A DNA stretch of 29,606 nucleotides from contig CAMDBQ010000001.1 of NCBI GenBank assembly GCA_945889365.1, positions 1 through 29,606 of the forward strand, in the 5' to 3' direction. Under the pieces are notes generated by a model. It searched no databases. It was not told the DNA's origin and was given only the letters and a program-made list of their open reading frames with translations. Made by a program: the position numbers and the translations under genes. This document shows, in pieces, positions 1-6,072 of this stretch. Numbering within the stretch: the stretch's first letter is position 1; each line of letters begins with the position of its first letter. The DNA is from Legionella genomosp. 1. Lineage in GTDB: Bacteria; Pseudomonadota; Gammaproteobacteria; Legionellales; Legionellaceae.

Positions 1-283
1 GAATGAGGGCAGTAATGGACGTTTTGCCTTCGCTGACTTGTTGTTTGTTAAAATATTCAGGCGCAATTTCTTTTAGCGGTAGAAATCCCTGGCGTTTGGA
101 GCCGTATTCGACAAAAACAGCATCCAAGCTAGGTTCTCGTCGAGTCACAACTGCTTTGTATATATTGCCTTTTTTCTTAACTTCTGACGGACATTCAATG
201 TCCAGGTCATACAAATGATTATCTTTAACTAAGGCAACGCGCACTTCTTCAGTTTGCGTTGCGTTGATTAGCATTTTTTCCAT
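1..283 (-). CDS. rne: Ribonuclease E, N-terminal part (runs off the window)
   Basis: The minus strand encodes the first 94 residues of RNase E, the endonuclease that scaffolds the RNA degradosome and starts mRNA decay and rRNA/tRNA processing. The start MEKMLINATQ is followed by EEVRVALV, LYDLDIE, a GNIYKA segment and GFLPLKEIAPEYF. This matches the opening of E. coli RNase E (MKRMLINATQ..., LYDLDIE, GFLPLKEIA) and leads into the S1 RNA-binding domain. The ATG at 283-281 is preceded by an AGGGG ribosome-binding site about 6 bases away. The catalytic DNase I-like region, zinc link and C-terminal scaffold lie outside the window. It is divergent from rluC, as in many gammaproteobacteria. RNase G is less likely because its start differs from MLINA. 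Confidence 0.95.
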   Translation of the reverse strand, partial: MEKMLINATQTEEVRVALVKDNHLYDLDIECPSEVKKKGNIYKAVVTRREPSLDAVFVEYGSKRQGFLPLKEIAPEYFNKQQVSEGKTSITALI

Positions 284-495
284 CTTTTACCCCTATAAAG
301 GGCGCTGCAGTCTTGAGTGCGATAAATATAGGTTTGTCCGGGCTCGGACGCTTCTATGTTTACCCAATCTTGAGCCAGGTTAAAGACAGACCGTGCGCAA
401 GCTACCTTCTAATCGAGAGGTGCATACCTATGGAACAGGTATGTCTGGCTTGCGTGGGTATCTGAATGAGTTAGGTTCAAGCTTGGGTTGCTTCT
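284..495 (-). promoter_or_regulatory. Structured rne 5' leader (probable autoregulatory element)
   Basis: Upstream of rne the transcript would fold into a large structure. An outer stem pairs 362-376 with 474-488 (ACCCAA/TTGGGT, then TTGAGCC/GGTTCAA across an internal loop). It encloses a hairpin in which 395-402 pairs with 448-455 and 423-429 (CATACCT) pairs with 437-443 (AGGTATG). A second hairpin, 328-357, has GTCCG/CGGAC with an ATAG/CTAT base. The minus-strand -10-like TATGAT at 502-507 would start transcription just before the outer stem. In E. coli the long rne leader forms hairpins that let RNase E cleave its own mRNA; the same role is inferred here from position and structure only. 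Confidence 0.6.
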
Positions 496-501
496 TTAAC
501 T

Positions 502-507
502 ATCATA
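502..507 (-). promoter_or_regulatory. Candidate -10 box for rne
   Basis: On the minus strand TATGAT lies about 7-14 bases ahead of the outer stem of the rne leader. No good -35 box is seen 16-18 bases upstream. The call rests on the -10 match and its position relative to the folded leader. Confidence 0.3.
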
Positions 508-564
508 AACTCAAGGGAAGCGCGTCTTGTTATTGTCTATATCCCACATGGCATCGTTAATTTT

Positions 565-580
565 TTTACCAGCCGGTAAA
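565..580. repeat. Perfect palindrome TTTACC-AGCC-GGTAAA between rne and rluC
   Basis: A 6-bp perfect inverted repeat with a 4-base spacer lies in the divergent intergenic region, flanked by T runs. It sits just upstream of the rluC -10 box, where a -35 box would be expected, so it could be an operator. A short terminator-like hairpin is the alternative. Confidence 0.35.
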
Positions 581-601
581 CTTTTTACTCGCAATATGCG
601 T

Positions 602-607
602 TATAAT
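602..607 (+). promoter_or_regulatory. Candidate -10 box for rluC
   Basis: A perfect TATAAT lies about 78 bases upstream of the rluC start. The matching -35 region (AACTTT) is poor, and the palindrome at 565-580 abuts it, which fits a regulated promoter. Strength is unknown. Confidence 0.45.
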
Positions 608-684
608 TCTGTCGCGGACGAATTTTTTATCCGATCTCGCACGATGATATCAAAGAAATCACACGTAGGAAACAGGTTTAACAT

Positions 685-1647
685 ATGAATGATGTATATT
701 ACGCAGAAATCACGACAGAAGAAGATGGGCAACGCCTGGATAACTATTTATTGCGCATACTCAAGGGCGTACCTAAGAGCCACGTGTATCGGATCATTCG
801 TGGAGGCGAGGTTCGGGTAAATAAAAAACGTGCCAAACCGAGTTCGCGTTTGTGTCGCGGTGATATGATTCGCATCCCGCCAGTGCGGACTTCGCAGGAA
901 AAAGAGGTGCATGTTGGAGATCGTCTAACACAGCGATTGCATGAATGTGTTATTTATGAAGATGATCAGTTGTTAGTGGTTAACAAACCTGCCGGTATTG
1001 CGGTTCATGGTGGTAGTGGGTTGAGTTTGGGTATGATTGAAGCCTTACGCAAAACGCGTACAGATTTACCGTATCTTGAGCTGGTTCATCGGCTTGATAA
1101 AGACACATCCGGTTGTTTGGTTTTGGCGAAAAAACGCAGTGTACTTCGCTCCATTCAGGCTTTGCTTGAAGCGCGAACGGTTACCAAAACTTATTGGGCG
1201 CTGCTGTTACATCCTTGGGAGGGAAAGAAATCAGTTATTGTCGATGCTCCTCTGGAAAAAAACACACTTAAATCAGGTGAACGCTTCGTTGTAGTTAATC
1301 CTGAGGGAAAACCATCGCAGACCAGTTTTAAGTTGCTGGAAAATTATAAACAAGCGTGCTGGGTCGAAGCGCGTCCTAAAACCGGCCGTACACATCAAAT
1401 ACGTGTGCATAGCGTGTGCTTGGGTCATCCCATTATAGGTGATCCGAAATATGGCAAGGATGTGCCAATCGATGGGCTTAATTCATCGAATCAACGTCTT
1501 TATTTGCATGCCAGAGCAATTCAATTTAATCTGAATGGTAAGGAACATGTGTTTCAGGCAGATTTGGATGATAAGTTTGCAAATACATTGAAGGGATTAA
1601 GGAGTAAAACGCACCATGAAGAAACCCTACCGCCTGGTGGTATTTGA
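685..1647 (+). CDS. rluC: 23S rRNA pseudouridine synthase RluC
   Basis: This 320-residue protein converts uridines of 23S rRNA to pseudouridine (positions 955, 2504 and 2580 for E. coli RluC). Residues about 14-65 form an S4 RNA-binding domain (RLDNYLLRIL...GGEVRVNKKRAKPSSRL). The synthase domain follows, with the HRLDKDTSG motif at 135-143; Asp138 is the catalytic nucleophile of the RluA family. A KTGRTHQIRVH segment near residue 235 is also family-typical. Position divergent from rne supports RluC over RluD. The start ATG at 685 follows a loose AGGAAACAGG site. The 3' end overlaps the next gene by 32 bases, so the last residues (ending LPPGGI) share DNA with the phosphatase start. Confidence 0.93.
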   Translation: MNDVYYAEITTEEDGQRLDNYLLRILKGVPKSHVYRIIRGGEVRVNKKRAKPSSRLCRGDMIRIPPVRTSQEKEVHVGDRLTQRLHECVIYEDDQLLVVNKPAGIAVHGGSGLSLGMIEALRKTRTDLPYLELVHRLDKDTSGCLVLAKKRSVLRSIQALLEARTVTKTYWALLLHPWEGKKSVIVDAPLEKNTLKSGERFVVVNPEGKPSQTSFKLLENYKQACWVEARPKTGRTHQIRVHSVCLGHPIIGDPKYGKDVPIDGLNSSNQRLYLHARAIQFNLNGKEHVFQADLDDKFANTLKGLRSKTHHEETLPPGGI

Positions 1648-2275
1648 TTGGGAAGGTACATTAGGTGATACGTTAGGCCATGTTTTAAATACGCTGGGTA
1701 CACAGGCGCGGCGCTTGCAGTTTGGTGAACTTGACGATCAGACTGCCAGACAGCATGTGGCTCTGGGTTTGACGAGAGCTGCAAAAAAGCTGTTCCCTCA
1801 TTTGTCCTTGCATCAGCATGAGCAACTGTTGTTAGCCGTGCAACAGGAGTTATCTACATCGTCTCCTGGCGACCTTATTTTTTCCGGTTCTAAACATATC
1901 ATCCAACAAATGCAGCGTGCAGGCATGGACTTGGCGATTGCCACGAACAGAGGGCAGCAGTCATTGCACCGAGCCTTGCAAGAGTCAGGATTGGATGAGT
2001 TTTTCAAGGTGACGCGAGCAGCAGGGCAGTCTCCACCAAAACCGTGTCCGCAAATGCTGGAAGAGATCATGGACGTGTTTGACGTGCCGCCTACTGAAAC
2101 GCTCATGATTGGTGATTCATTGTCTGATATTGAGATGGCCCAATTGGCAGGCGTTGACGCCATTGGGGTGGACTTTTATCATCAGCAAGGGCCGGAATTA
2201 ATCGCTGCCGGAGCGTTGGCTGTATTTGATGATTATGCGCGTTTGGCGGATTATTTGGATTTGTCGGATGTTTAA
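1616..2275 (+). CDS. HAD-superfamily phosphatase, phosphoglycolate phosphatase-like
   Basis: A 219-residue cytoplasmic HAD hydrolase of the Gph-like subgroup. Motif I is FDWEGT with nucleophile Asp11. The usual second Asp, the general acid/base, is Glu13. Motif II is Thr110 in AIATNRG, motif III Lys142 in SPPKP, and motif IV GDSLSD with Asp167 and Asp171. The helical cap between residues about 16 and 80 fits a type C1 cap. The start ATG has an AAGGAGT site and lies inside the end of rluC (32-base overlap), so the two are probably translationally coupled. Substrate cannot be read from sequence; phosphoglycolate or another small phosphomonoester is an inference from the family. Confidence 0.85.
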   Translation: MKKPYRLVVFDWEGTLGDTLGHVLNTLGTQARRLQFGELDDQTARQHVALGLTRAAKKLFPHLSLHQHEQLLLAVQQELSTSSPGDLIFSGSKHIIQQMQRAGMDLAIATNRGQQSLHRALQESGLDEFFKVTRAAGQSPPKPCPQMLEEIMDVFDVPPTETLMIGDSLSDIEMAQLAGVDAIGVDFYHQQGPELIAAGALAVFDDYARLADYLDLSDV

Positions 2276-2290
2276 CCTTGAGGGATTGTT

Positions 2291-2854
2291 GTGAGTACAT
2301 TAACTAGTTTGCCAAATTTGTTAACCTTGATGCGCATTGTGCTCATTCCAGTATTTATTGGCGTGTATTATTTGCCCTTTGAAGGGGCGCACGTAGCCGC
2401 TGCTATTATTTTCGCATTGGCTAGCGTAACCGATTGGTTGGATGGTTTTCTCGCACGTCGATTAAAGCAGATGTCACCATTTGGTGCGTTTCTTGATCCA
2501 GTAGCGGATAAATTACTGATTGCGTCAACTTTGTTGGTATTGGTGAGCGCAAAAGATATCAACTACATTGTTTTACCTGCCATTGTGATTGTAGGGCGTG
2601 AAATTGTGATTTCTGCATTACGTGAGTGGATGGCCGAAGTCGGAAGTCGCACGAGCGTTGCGGTGAGTTATGTTGGGAAAATCAAAACAGCCATGCAAAT
2701 GATCGCTTTGATTTTGTTAATAGCCTTTCCTCCTGAGACTACTTTTTTGGGAATCATTGGCTTTATCTTGTTGTACGTGGCGGCAATTTTGACGATATGG
2801 TCAATGGTAGTTTATCTCACGATCGCTTGGCCGCAATTAACTGAAAAAACTTGA
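2291..2854 (+). CDS. pgsA: CDP-diacylglycerol--glycerol-3-phosphate 3-phosphatidyltransferase
   Basis: PgsA makes phosphatidylglycerophosphate from CDP-diacylglycerol and glycerol-3-phosphate in the inner membrane, the committed step to phosphatidylglycerol and cardiolipin. The CDP-alcohol phosphotransferase signature is complete: Asp48, Asp51-Gly52, Ala55-Arg56, Gly65, Asp69 and Asp73. The protein has 187 residues, a normal length, with several hydrophobic helices. Translation starts at GTG 2291 with a GAGGGA site 7-8 bases upstream. It is 15 bases after the phosphatase stop, so it is likely co-transcribed with rluC. Its stop lies 9 bases before the tRNA promoter, the same pgsA-tRNA arrangement as in E. 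coli (pgsA-glyW-cysT-leuZ). Confidence 0.95.
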   Translation: MSTLTSLPNLLTLMRIVLIPVFIGVYYLPFEGAHVAAAIIFALASVTDWLDGFLARRLKQMSPFGAFLDPVADKLLIASTLLVLVSAKDINYIVLPAIVIVGREIVISALREWMAEVGSRTSVAVSYVGKIKTAMQMIALILLIAFPPETTFLGIIGFILLYVAAILTIWSMVVYLTIAWPQLTEKT

Positions 2855-2863
2855 AAAAAGCTG

Positions 2864-2891
2864 TTGACAGCGTCCTTAATTCCGGTAAAAT
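2864..2891 (+). promoter_or_regulatory. Strong sigma-70-type promoter for the tRNA cluster
   Basis: A perfect -35 TTGACA (2864-2869) is separated by 16 bases from -10 TAAAAT (2886-2891). The GC-rich stretch after the -10 (CCCTCCCG) resembles the discriminator of stringently controlled stable-RNA promoters. tRNA-Gly begins 15 bases after the -10. Confidence 0.85.
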
Positions 2892-2906
2892 CCCTCCCGA
2901 AGACAT

Positions 2907-2981
2907 GCGGGAATAGCTCAGTGGTAGAGCACAACCTTGCCAAGGTTGGGGTCGCGAGTTCGAGCCTCGTTTCCCGCTCCA
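2907..2981 (+). tRNA. tRNA-Gly (GCC)
   Basis: A complete cloverleaf: acceptor GCGGGAA/TTCCCGC, D arm GCTC/GAGC, anticodon stem CAACC/GGTTG with loop TTGCCAA (anticodon GCC), and T arm GCGAG/CTCGT with loop TTCGAGC. CCA is encoded (2979-2981). It is the first gene of the cluster and corresponds in position to E. coli glyW. Confidence 0.97.
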
Positions 2982-2985
2982 AATT

Positions 2986-3012
2986 AAAGCGACAGCACGT
3001 CGCTTTTTTTTT
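2986..3012 (+). terminator. Intrinsic-terminator-like hairpin between tRNA-Gly and tRNA-Cys
   Basis: AAAGCGAC (2986-2993) pairs perfectly with GTCGCTTT (2999-3006) around an AGCAC loop and is followed by a T tract to 3012. It has the full form of a rho-independent terminator but precedes two more tRNAs that show no promoter of their own. It may be leaky or serve as a processing signal. Confidence 0.7.
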
Positions 3013-3022
3013 AAGTCCCAAA

Positions 3023-3096
3023 GGCTGTGTGGCAGAGTGGTCATGCAGCGGCCTGCAAAGCCGCGTACGCCGGTCCGATTCCGGCCTCAGCCTCCA
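3023..3096 (+). tRNA. tRNA-Cys (GCA), atypical
   Basis: The cloverleaf has anticodon stem GCGGC/GCCGC, loop CTGCAAA (anticodon GCA), T stem GCCGG/CCGGC and encoded CCA. Two departures are visible. The acceptor GGCTGTG/CTCAGCC carries a T-T mismatch at its sixth pair. The T loop reads TCCGATT, placing C where nearly all tRNAs have U55, the pseudouridine site. Length (74) and position match E. coli cysT. It may be functional or beginning to degenerate. Confidence 0.85.
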
Positions 3097-3103
3097 TATT
3101 TAT

Positions 3104-3190
3104 GCCCAGGTGGCGAAACAGGTAGACGCAAGGGATTTAAAATCCCTCGGTGGTAACACCATGCCGGTTCGATTCCGGCCCTGGGCACCA
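3104..3190 (+). tRNA. tRNA-Leu (UAA)
   Basis: An 87-base class II tRNA with acceptor GCCCAGG/CCTGGGC, anticodon stem AGGGA/TCCCT around TTTAAAA (anticodon TAA), a long variable arm, canonical T loop TTCGATT and encoded CCA. It is the third gene of the cluster, 7 bases after tRNA-Cys, and corresponds to E. coli leuZ. The 3' ends of leucine tRNAs are frequent integrase targets. Confidence 0.96.
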
Positions 3191-3412
3191 TGTACAGATT
3201 TTGTAAGGTTTCGTAAGTGGTCGTAATGATGCGTAACTACTTGATTATTAAATAAATAAATAGCATTGACTTCTTGTTCTCAAATCGTTCTCAACTATTC
3301 GTAATTTTTCGCATGTAACCGCGAGAACTTTGGGTAAGATTTTGGGTAAGGTTTTTTTACTTCTCTCCCCAAAGTTGCCTGTGTGTAGCGAATTGTTAAA
3401 AAAATAAAAAAA
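3191..3412. other. Gene-free AT-rich stretch with phased repeats after tRNA-Leu (possible attachment-site scar)
   Basis: No convincing gene is seen. GTAA recurs at exactly 10-base spacing (3203, 3213, 3223, 3233), once per helical turn. A direct repeat TTTGGGTAAG occurs at 3329-3338 and 3341-3350. Such arrays next to a tRNA 3' end resemble the arm sites of a tyrosine-integrase attachment region. No integrase gene and no second copy of the tRNA 3' end is present in the window, so this is an inference. No clear terminator for the tRNA operon is seen. Confidence 0.35.
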
Positions 3413-4306
3413 TTACAATTTATTTTTAAGTTTCACTACCTCACCTTGGGATAAGCCAGTAAATTTACTGATTTTATCTAATGGTTCATTATCTATTAGC
3501 ATGTTGATAGCTATTTTCTCAATGCCTTGCTCAATGCCTTGCTCAATGCCTTTTTCAATGCCTTTGATTTCACCTTCAATAAGGCCTTCAGCATACTTAT
3601 CCATAATCAGTGTTTTTTCACGACTGACTTGATCCCAATAGCTTTCATAAAGATGAAGCTCCCCTGGCGTATAAGCCGATTCTTCGGCAAGTTCTACGGC
3701 TTGTGCTATCTCTGGTATTGCAAGCAGATCTTTTGAAACTGCGGTTGTTTTTTCGTCAACCTCACGTAGAAACCGTAGCCATAATAATCGGAGTTTTTTC
3801 TCGTTCGATGATTGAATAGGAAATTTAGGTAGTTCAATAAAAATTAGTTGTAGATGATCAATTGCATCACTATTCTCAGCATCACTCTTTTTGACCAATT
3901 GATAGTGATGATACCATTCAGATGTTGTTTTTTCATAAATTTCAGCGACAATACCTAAACCATAAACCGGTTGAAGAAACTTATATTCCTCACCCTTTTC
4001 TAGTTGTTTTACGAATGCTTGACTGGTTCCAAAGAGTAAGCGTTGTTTAAAATGATCGGTCCAATTCATTTGCATCTCAACGATAAAGACCCGCCCTTGT
4101 GCATCCGTGCATTTTACATCAGCAATGGTGCGTTTGAATTCAGGGATAACCGGAACTTGTTCATTTTGAAGATAGGTCAGGGATACAATAGGGCTATTGG
4201 TTGGTAATGGAAGCAAGGCATTTAAAAAACTGATTAATAGCTTCGGGTGATCGCCAAATATCTTCTTAAATACGACATCCGCTTTTGGATCAAGGTATCG
4301 CGACAT
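3413..4306 (-). CDS. Rpn family nuclease/transposase (PD-(D/E)XK type)
   Basis: A 297-residue protein of the recombination-promoting nuclease/PDDEXK_2 transposase-like family. It opens MSRYLDPKADVVFKKIFG and continues with FLNALL and NEQVPVIPE. The likely active site is Asp in TIADVKC and Glu-X-Gln in FIVEMQ, which corresponds to the D...ExK core. The C terminus carries a GIEKG/GIEQG repeat typical of these proteins. The chosen ATG (4306) has an AAGAAGAGA site; an in-frame upstream ATG at 4360 would add 18 residues that do not look family-like. E. coli Rpn proteins promote RecA-independent recombination; the exact role here is unknown. Confidence 0.85.
   Translation of the reverse strand: MSRYLDPKADVVFKKIFGDHPKLLISFLNALLPLPTNSPIVSLTYLQNEQVPVIPEFKRTIADVKCTDAQGRVFIVEMQMNWTDHFKQRLLFGTSQAFVKQLEKGEEYKFLQPVYGLGIVAEIYEKTTSEWYHHYQLVKKSDAENSDAIDHLQLIFIELPKFPIQSSNEKKLRLLWLRFLREVDEKTTAVSKDLLAIPEIAQAVELAEESAYTPGELHLYESYWDQVSREKTLIMDKYAEGLIEGEIKGIEKGIEQGIEQGIEKIAINMLIDNEPLDKISKFTGLSQGEVVKLKNKL
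3519..3566. repeat. Four 12-bp tandem repeats inside the Rpn gene
   Basis: Units of TCAATGCCTTGC and near-copies at 3519, 3531, 3543 and 3555 encode the repeated Gly-Ile-Glu-Lys/Gln tetrapeptides near the C terminus. The period is a multiple of three, so copy-number slippage would keep the frame. Confidence 0.85.
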
Positions 4307-4436
4307 GATGTTTAATCTCTTCTTGTTCGGTAAATTGCGCTGCCTAATCGTACCACCCAATCATATCGGTTATTATACTACAAGTCATCCAACATTCATC
4401 AGAATTTGCAATATTTGTGTTGCAATTAATCATTCG

Positions 4437-4820
4437 CTACACACAGGATAGAATAGGGAAAACAATCCCGATCACAACCGCCCGTTCTTCCCCCAACAAA
4501 ACATTAAACGTCCGGCTGGCTGCACCTATCGACATGCATTCAATGCCGATGCGTTGTTTTGACAGATACTCAATGAGATGCATCGGTACGTTATCGCCCA
4601 GCTGGTTGTGGCCGATGAGGATGACTTCAGGTTGCATTTCAAGAATTGGGTTTAGTCGCTCTTCCGTTAAATCCTGTACTGAATAAATGGGCCAAGGTGA
4701 GAAAATCGCTTGTCTGCCAATGATTAAACTTTGGTTATATTGGATATTGTTAGCCATGATTTGCGAATCGCTATACGATTGTATCGTGTGCTTTTCGCGC
4801 GTTTCCAGATTGATTTGCAT
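4437..4820 (-). CDS. Mth938-like / DUF498 domain protein
   Basis: A 127-residue cytoplasmic protein matching the Mth938-like family (Pfam DUF498), which includes human NDUFAF3, a complex I assembly factor. Family marks are PEVILIGHNQ in the middle and IECMSIGAASRTFNVLLGEERAVV at the end (shown in part: GAASRTFNVLLGEERAVV), equivalent to the usual GAACRTYNIL block. The start ATG at 4820 is 57 bases from the divergent alaC start, so the two share a promoter region. The bacterial function is not established. The 130 bases to the Rpn gene downstream show no clear terminator. Confidence 0.8.
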   Translation of the reverse strand: MQINLETREKHTIQSYSDSQIMANNIQYNQSLIIGRQAIFSPWPIYSVQDLTEERLNPILEMQPEVILIGHNQLGDNVPMHLIEYLSKQRIGIECMSIGAASRTFNVLLGEERAVVIGIVFPILSCV

Positions 4821-4877
4821 AGTGTTTAATGGCTCATTAATTTATACTTCACTTATTATAACACAAGGGTTAACACC

Positions 4878-6071
4878 ATGAGCCAGTTTCCACGTATTGA
4901 TCGACTTCCGCCGTATGTATTTAACACCTTAACCCAGCTTAAATTGAAGGCGCGATCGCGTGGTGAGGACATTATTGATTTTGGTATGGGAAATCCCGAC
5001 CAACCTACACCAAAGCATATTGTTGATAAACTAATTGAAACGGTGCAACGCCCTGATACGCATCGTTATTCAATGTCTAAAGGCATTCCACGTTTGCGAC
5101 GTGCCATGGCTACTTGGTATAAACGTAATTATGACGTGACTCTGGATAGCGAAACACAAGTGTTGACCACGATTGGTTCGAAAGAAGGTTTGGCGCATTT
5201 GGCGTTGGCGATTTCAGGGCCTGGTGATACCATTCTTGTGCCTGATCCGGCTTATCCAATTCATACGTATGGATTTGTGATTGCGGGCGCGAATGTTGAA
5301 CAAATTCCCTTGATTAATGAAGTGCAATTCTTGCAAGCAATAGAAGAATCCATTGGCAAAAATTGGCCTAAGCCAAAAGCGCTGGTGATTAGTTTTCCAG
5401 CCAACCCCAGCACGCATTGTGTCGAGTATGATTTTTTCGTGAAAATTGTAGCACTGGCTAAAGAGCACGGTATTTGGGTGATTCATGACTTGGCTTATGC
5501 AGATATCGTATTTGATGGTTATAAAGCGCCATCAATTTTGCAAGTGCCAGGTGCTATTGATATTGCCGTTGAAACCTATTCACTGTCTAAATCATATAAC
5601 ATGGCAGGATGGCGCGTGGGTTTTGTCTGCGGTAATGCAGAATTAATTGCGGCTTTAACACGAATTAAATCGTATATGGATTACGGAACGTTTACACCTA
5701 TTCAAGTAGCAGCAATTGCAGCGTTGGAAGGTCCGGATGATTGCGTCCATGAGATCCGTGATCTATATGAGACGCGTCGGAATGTGCTGTGTGATGGCTT
5801 AAATGATATGGGTTGGGCCGTTGATCGTCCAAAGGCAACCATGTTTGTCTGGGCGCCGATCCCCTCTTTTTATAGTCAAATGGGATCGATGGAGTTTAGT
5901 AAATATTTATTAAATGAAGCCTGTGTGGCTGTGTCGCCGGGGATTGGATTTGGCCAGCAAGGTGATGGGTTTGTACGTTTTGGTTTGATTGAAAATACAC
6001 AACGTATTCGTCAGGCAGTAAAAAACATGAAGCAGTTGTTCAAGCGTGATGGCTATTTGAAGGCAGTTTGA
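4878..6071 (+). CDS. alaC: Alanine transaminase AlaC (class I/II aminotransferase)
   Basis: A 397-residue PLP-dependent enzyme of the AlaC/YfdZ type, which makes alanine from pyruvate and glutamate. It opens FPRIDRLPPYVFN, followed by IIDFGMGNPDQPTP, typical of this group. The PLP lysine is Lys238 in SLSKSYNMAGWRVGF. NPSTH (about 176-180) and HDLAYADI (203-210) contribute the cofactor-binding Asn and Asp/Tyr. Start ATG 4878 has an AAGGG site. In many gammaproteobacteria alaC precedes homoserine dehydrogenase; here an RpfE-like gene begins two bases after its stop instead. Related LL-diaminopimelate or aspartate aminotransferases are less likely alternatives. Confidence 0.88.
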   Translation: MSQFPRIDRLPPYVFNTLTQLKLKARSRGEDIIDFGMGNPDQPTPKHIVDKLIETVQRPDTHRYSMSKGIPRLRRAMATWYKRNYDVTLDSETQVLTTIGSKEGLAHLALAISGPGDTILVPDPAYPIHTYGFVIAGANVEQIPLINEVQFLQAIEESIGKNWPKPKALVISFPANPSTHCVEYDFFVKIVALAKEHGIWVIHDLAYADIVFDGYKAPSILQVPGAIDIAVETYSLSKSYNMAGWRVGFVCGNAELIAALTRIKSYMDYGTFTPIQVAAIAALEGPDDCVHEIRDLYETRRNVLCDGLNDMGWAVDRPKATMFVWAPIPSFYSQMGSMEFSKYLLNEACVAVSPGIGFGQQGDGFVRFGLIENTQRIRQAVKNMKQLFKRDGYLKAV

Positions 6072-6072
6072 A

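Noticed and set aside
3..218. Plus-strand open frame at the window start
   Set aside because: It is antisense to the clear rne coding sequence and has no family features.
3104..3190. Complete integrated element at tRNA-Leu
   Set aside because: No second copy of the tRNA 3' end and no integrase gene is present within the window.
2864..3226. A 120-codon open frame over the tRNA cluster
   Set aside because: It is a translation of the tRNA promoter, three tRNAs and their spacers, with no protein-family resemblance.
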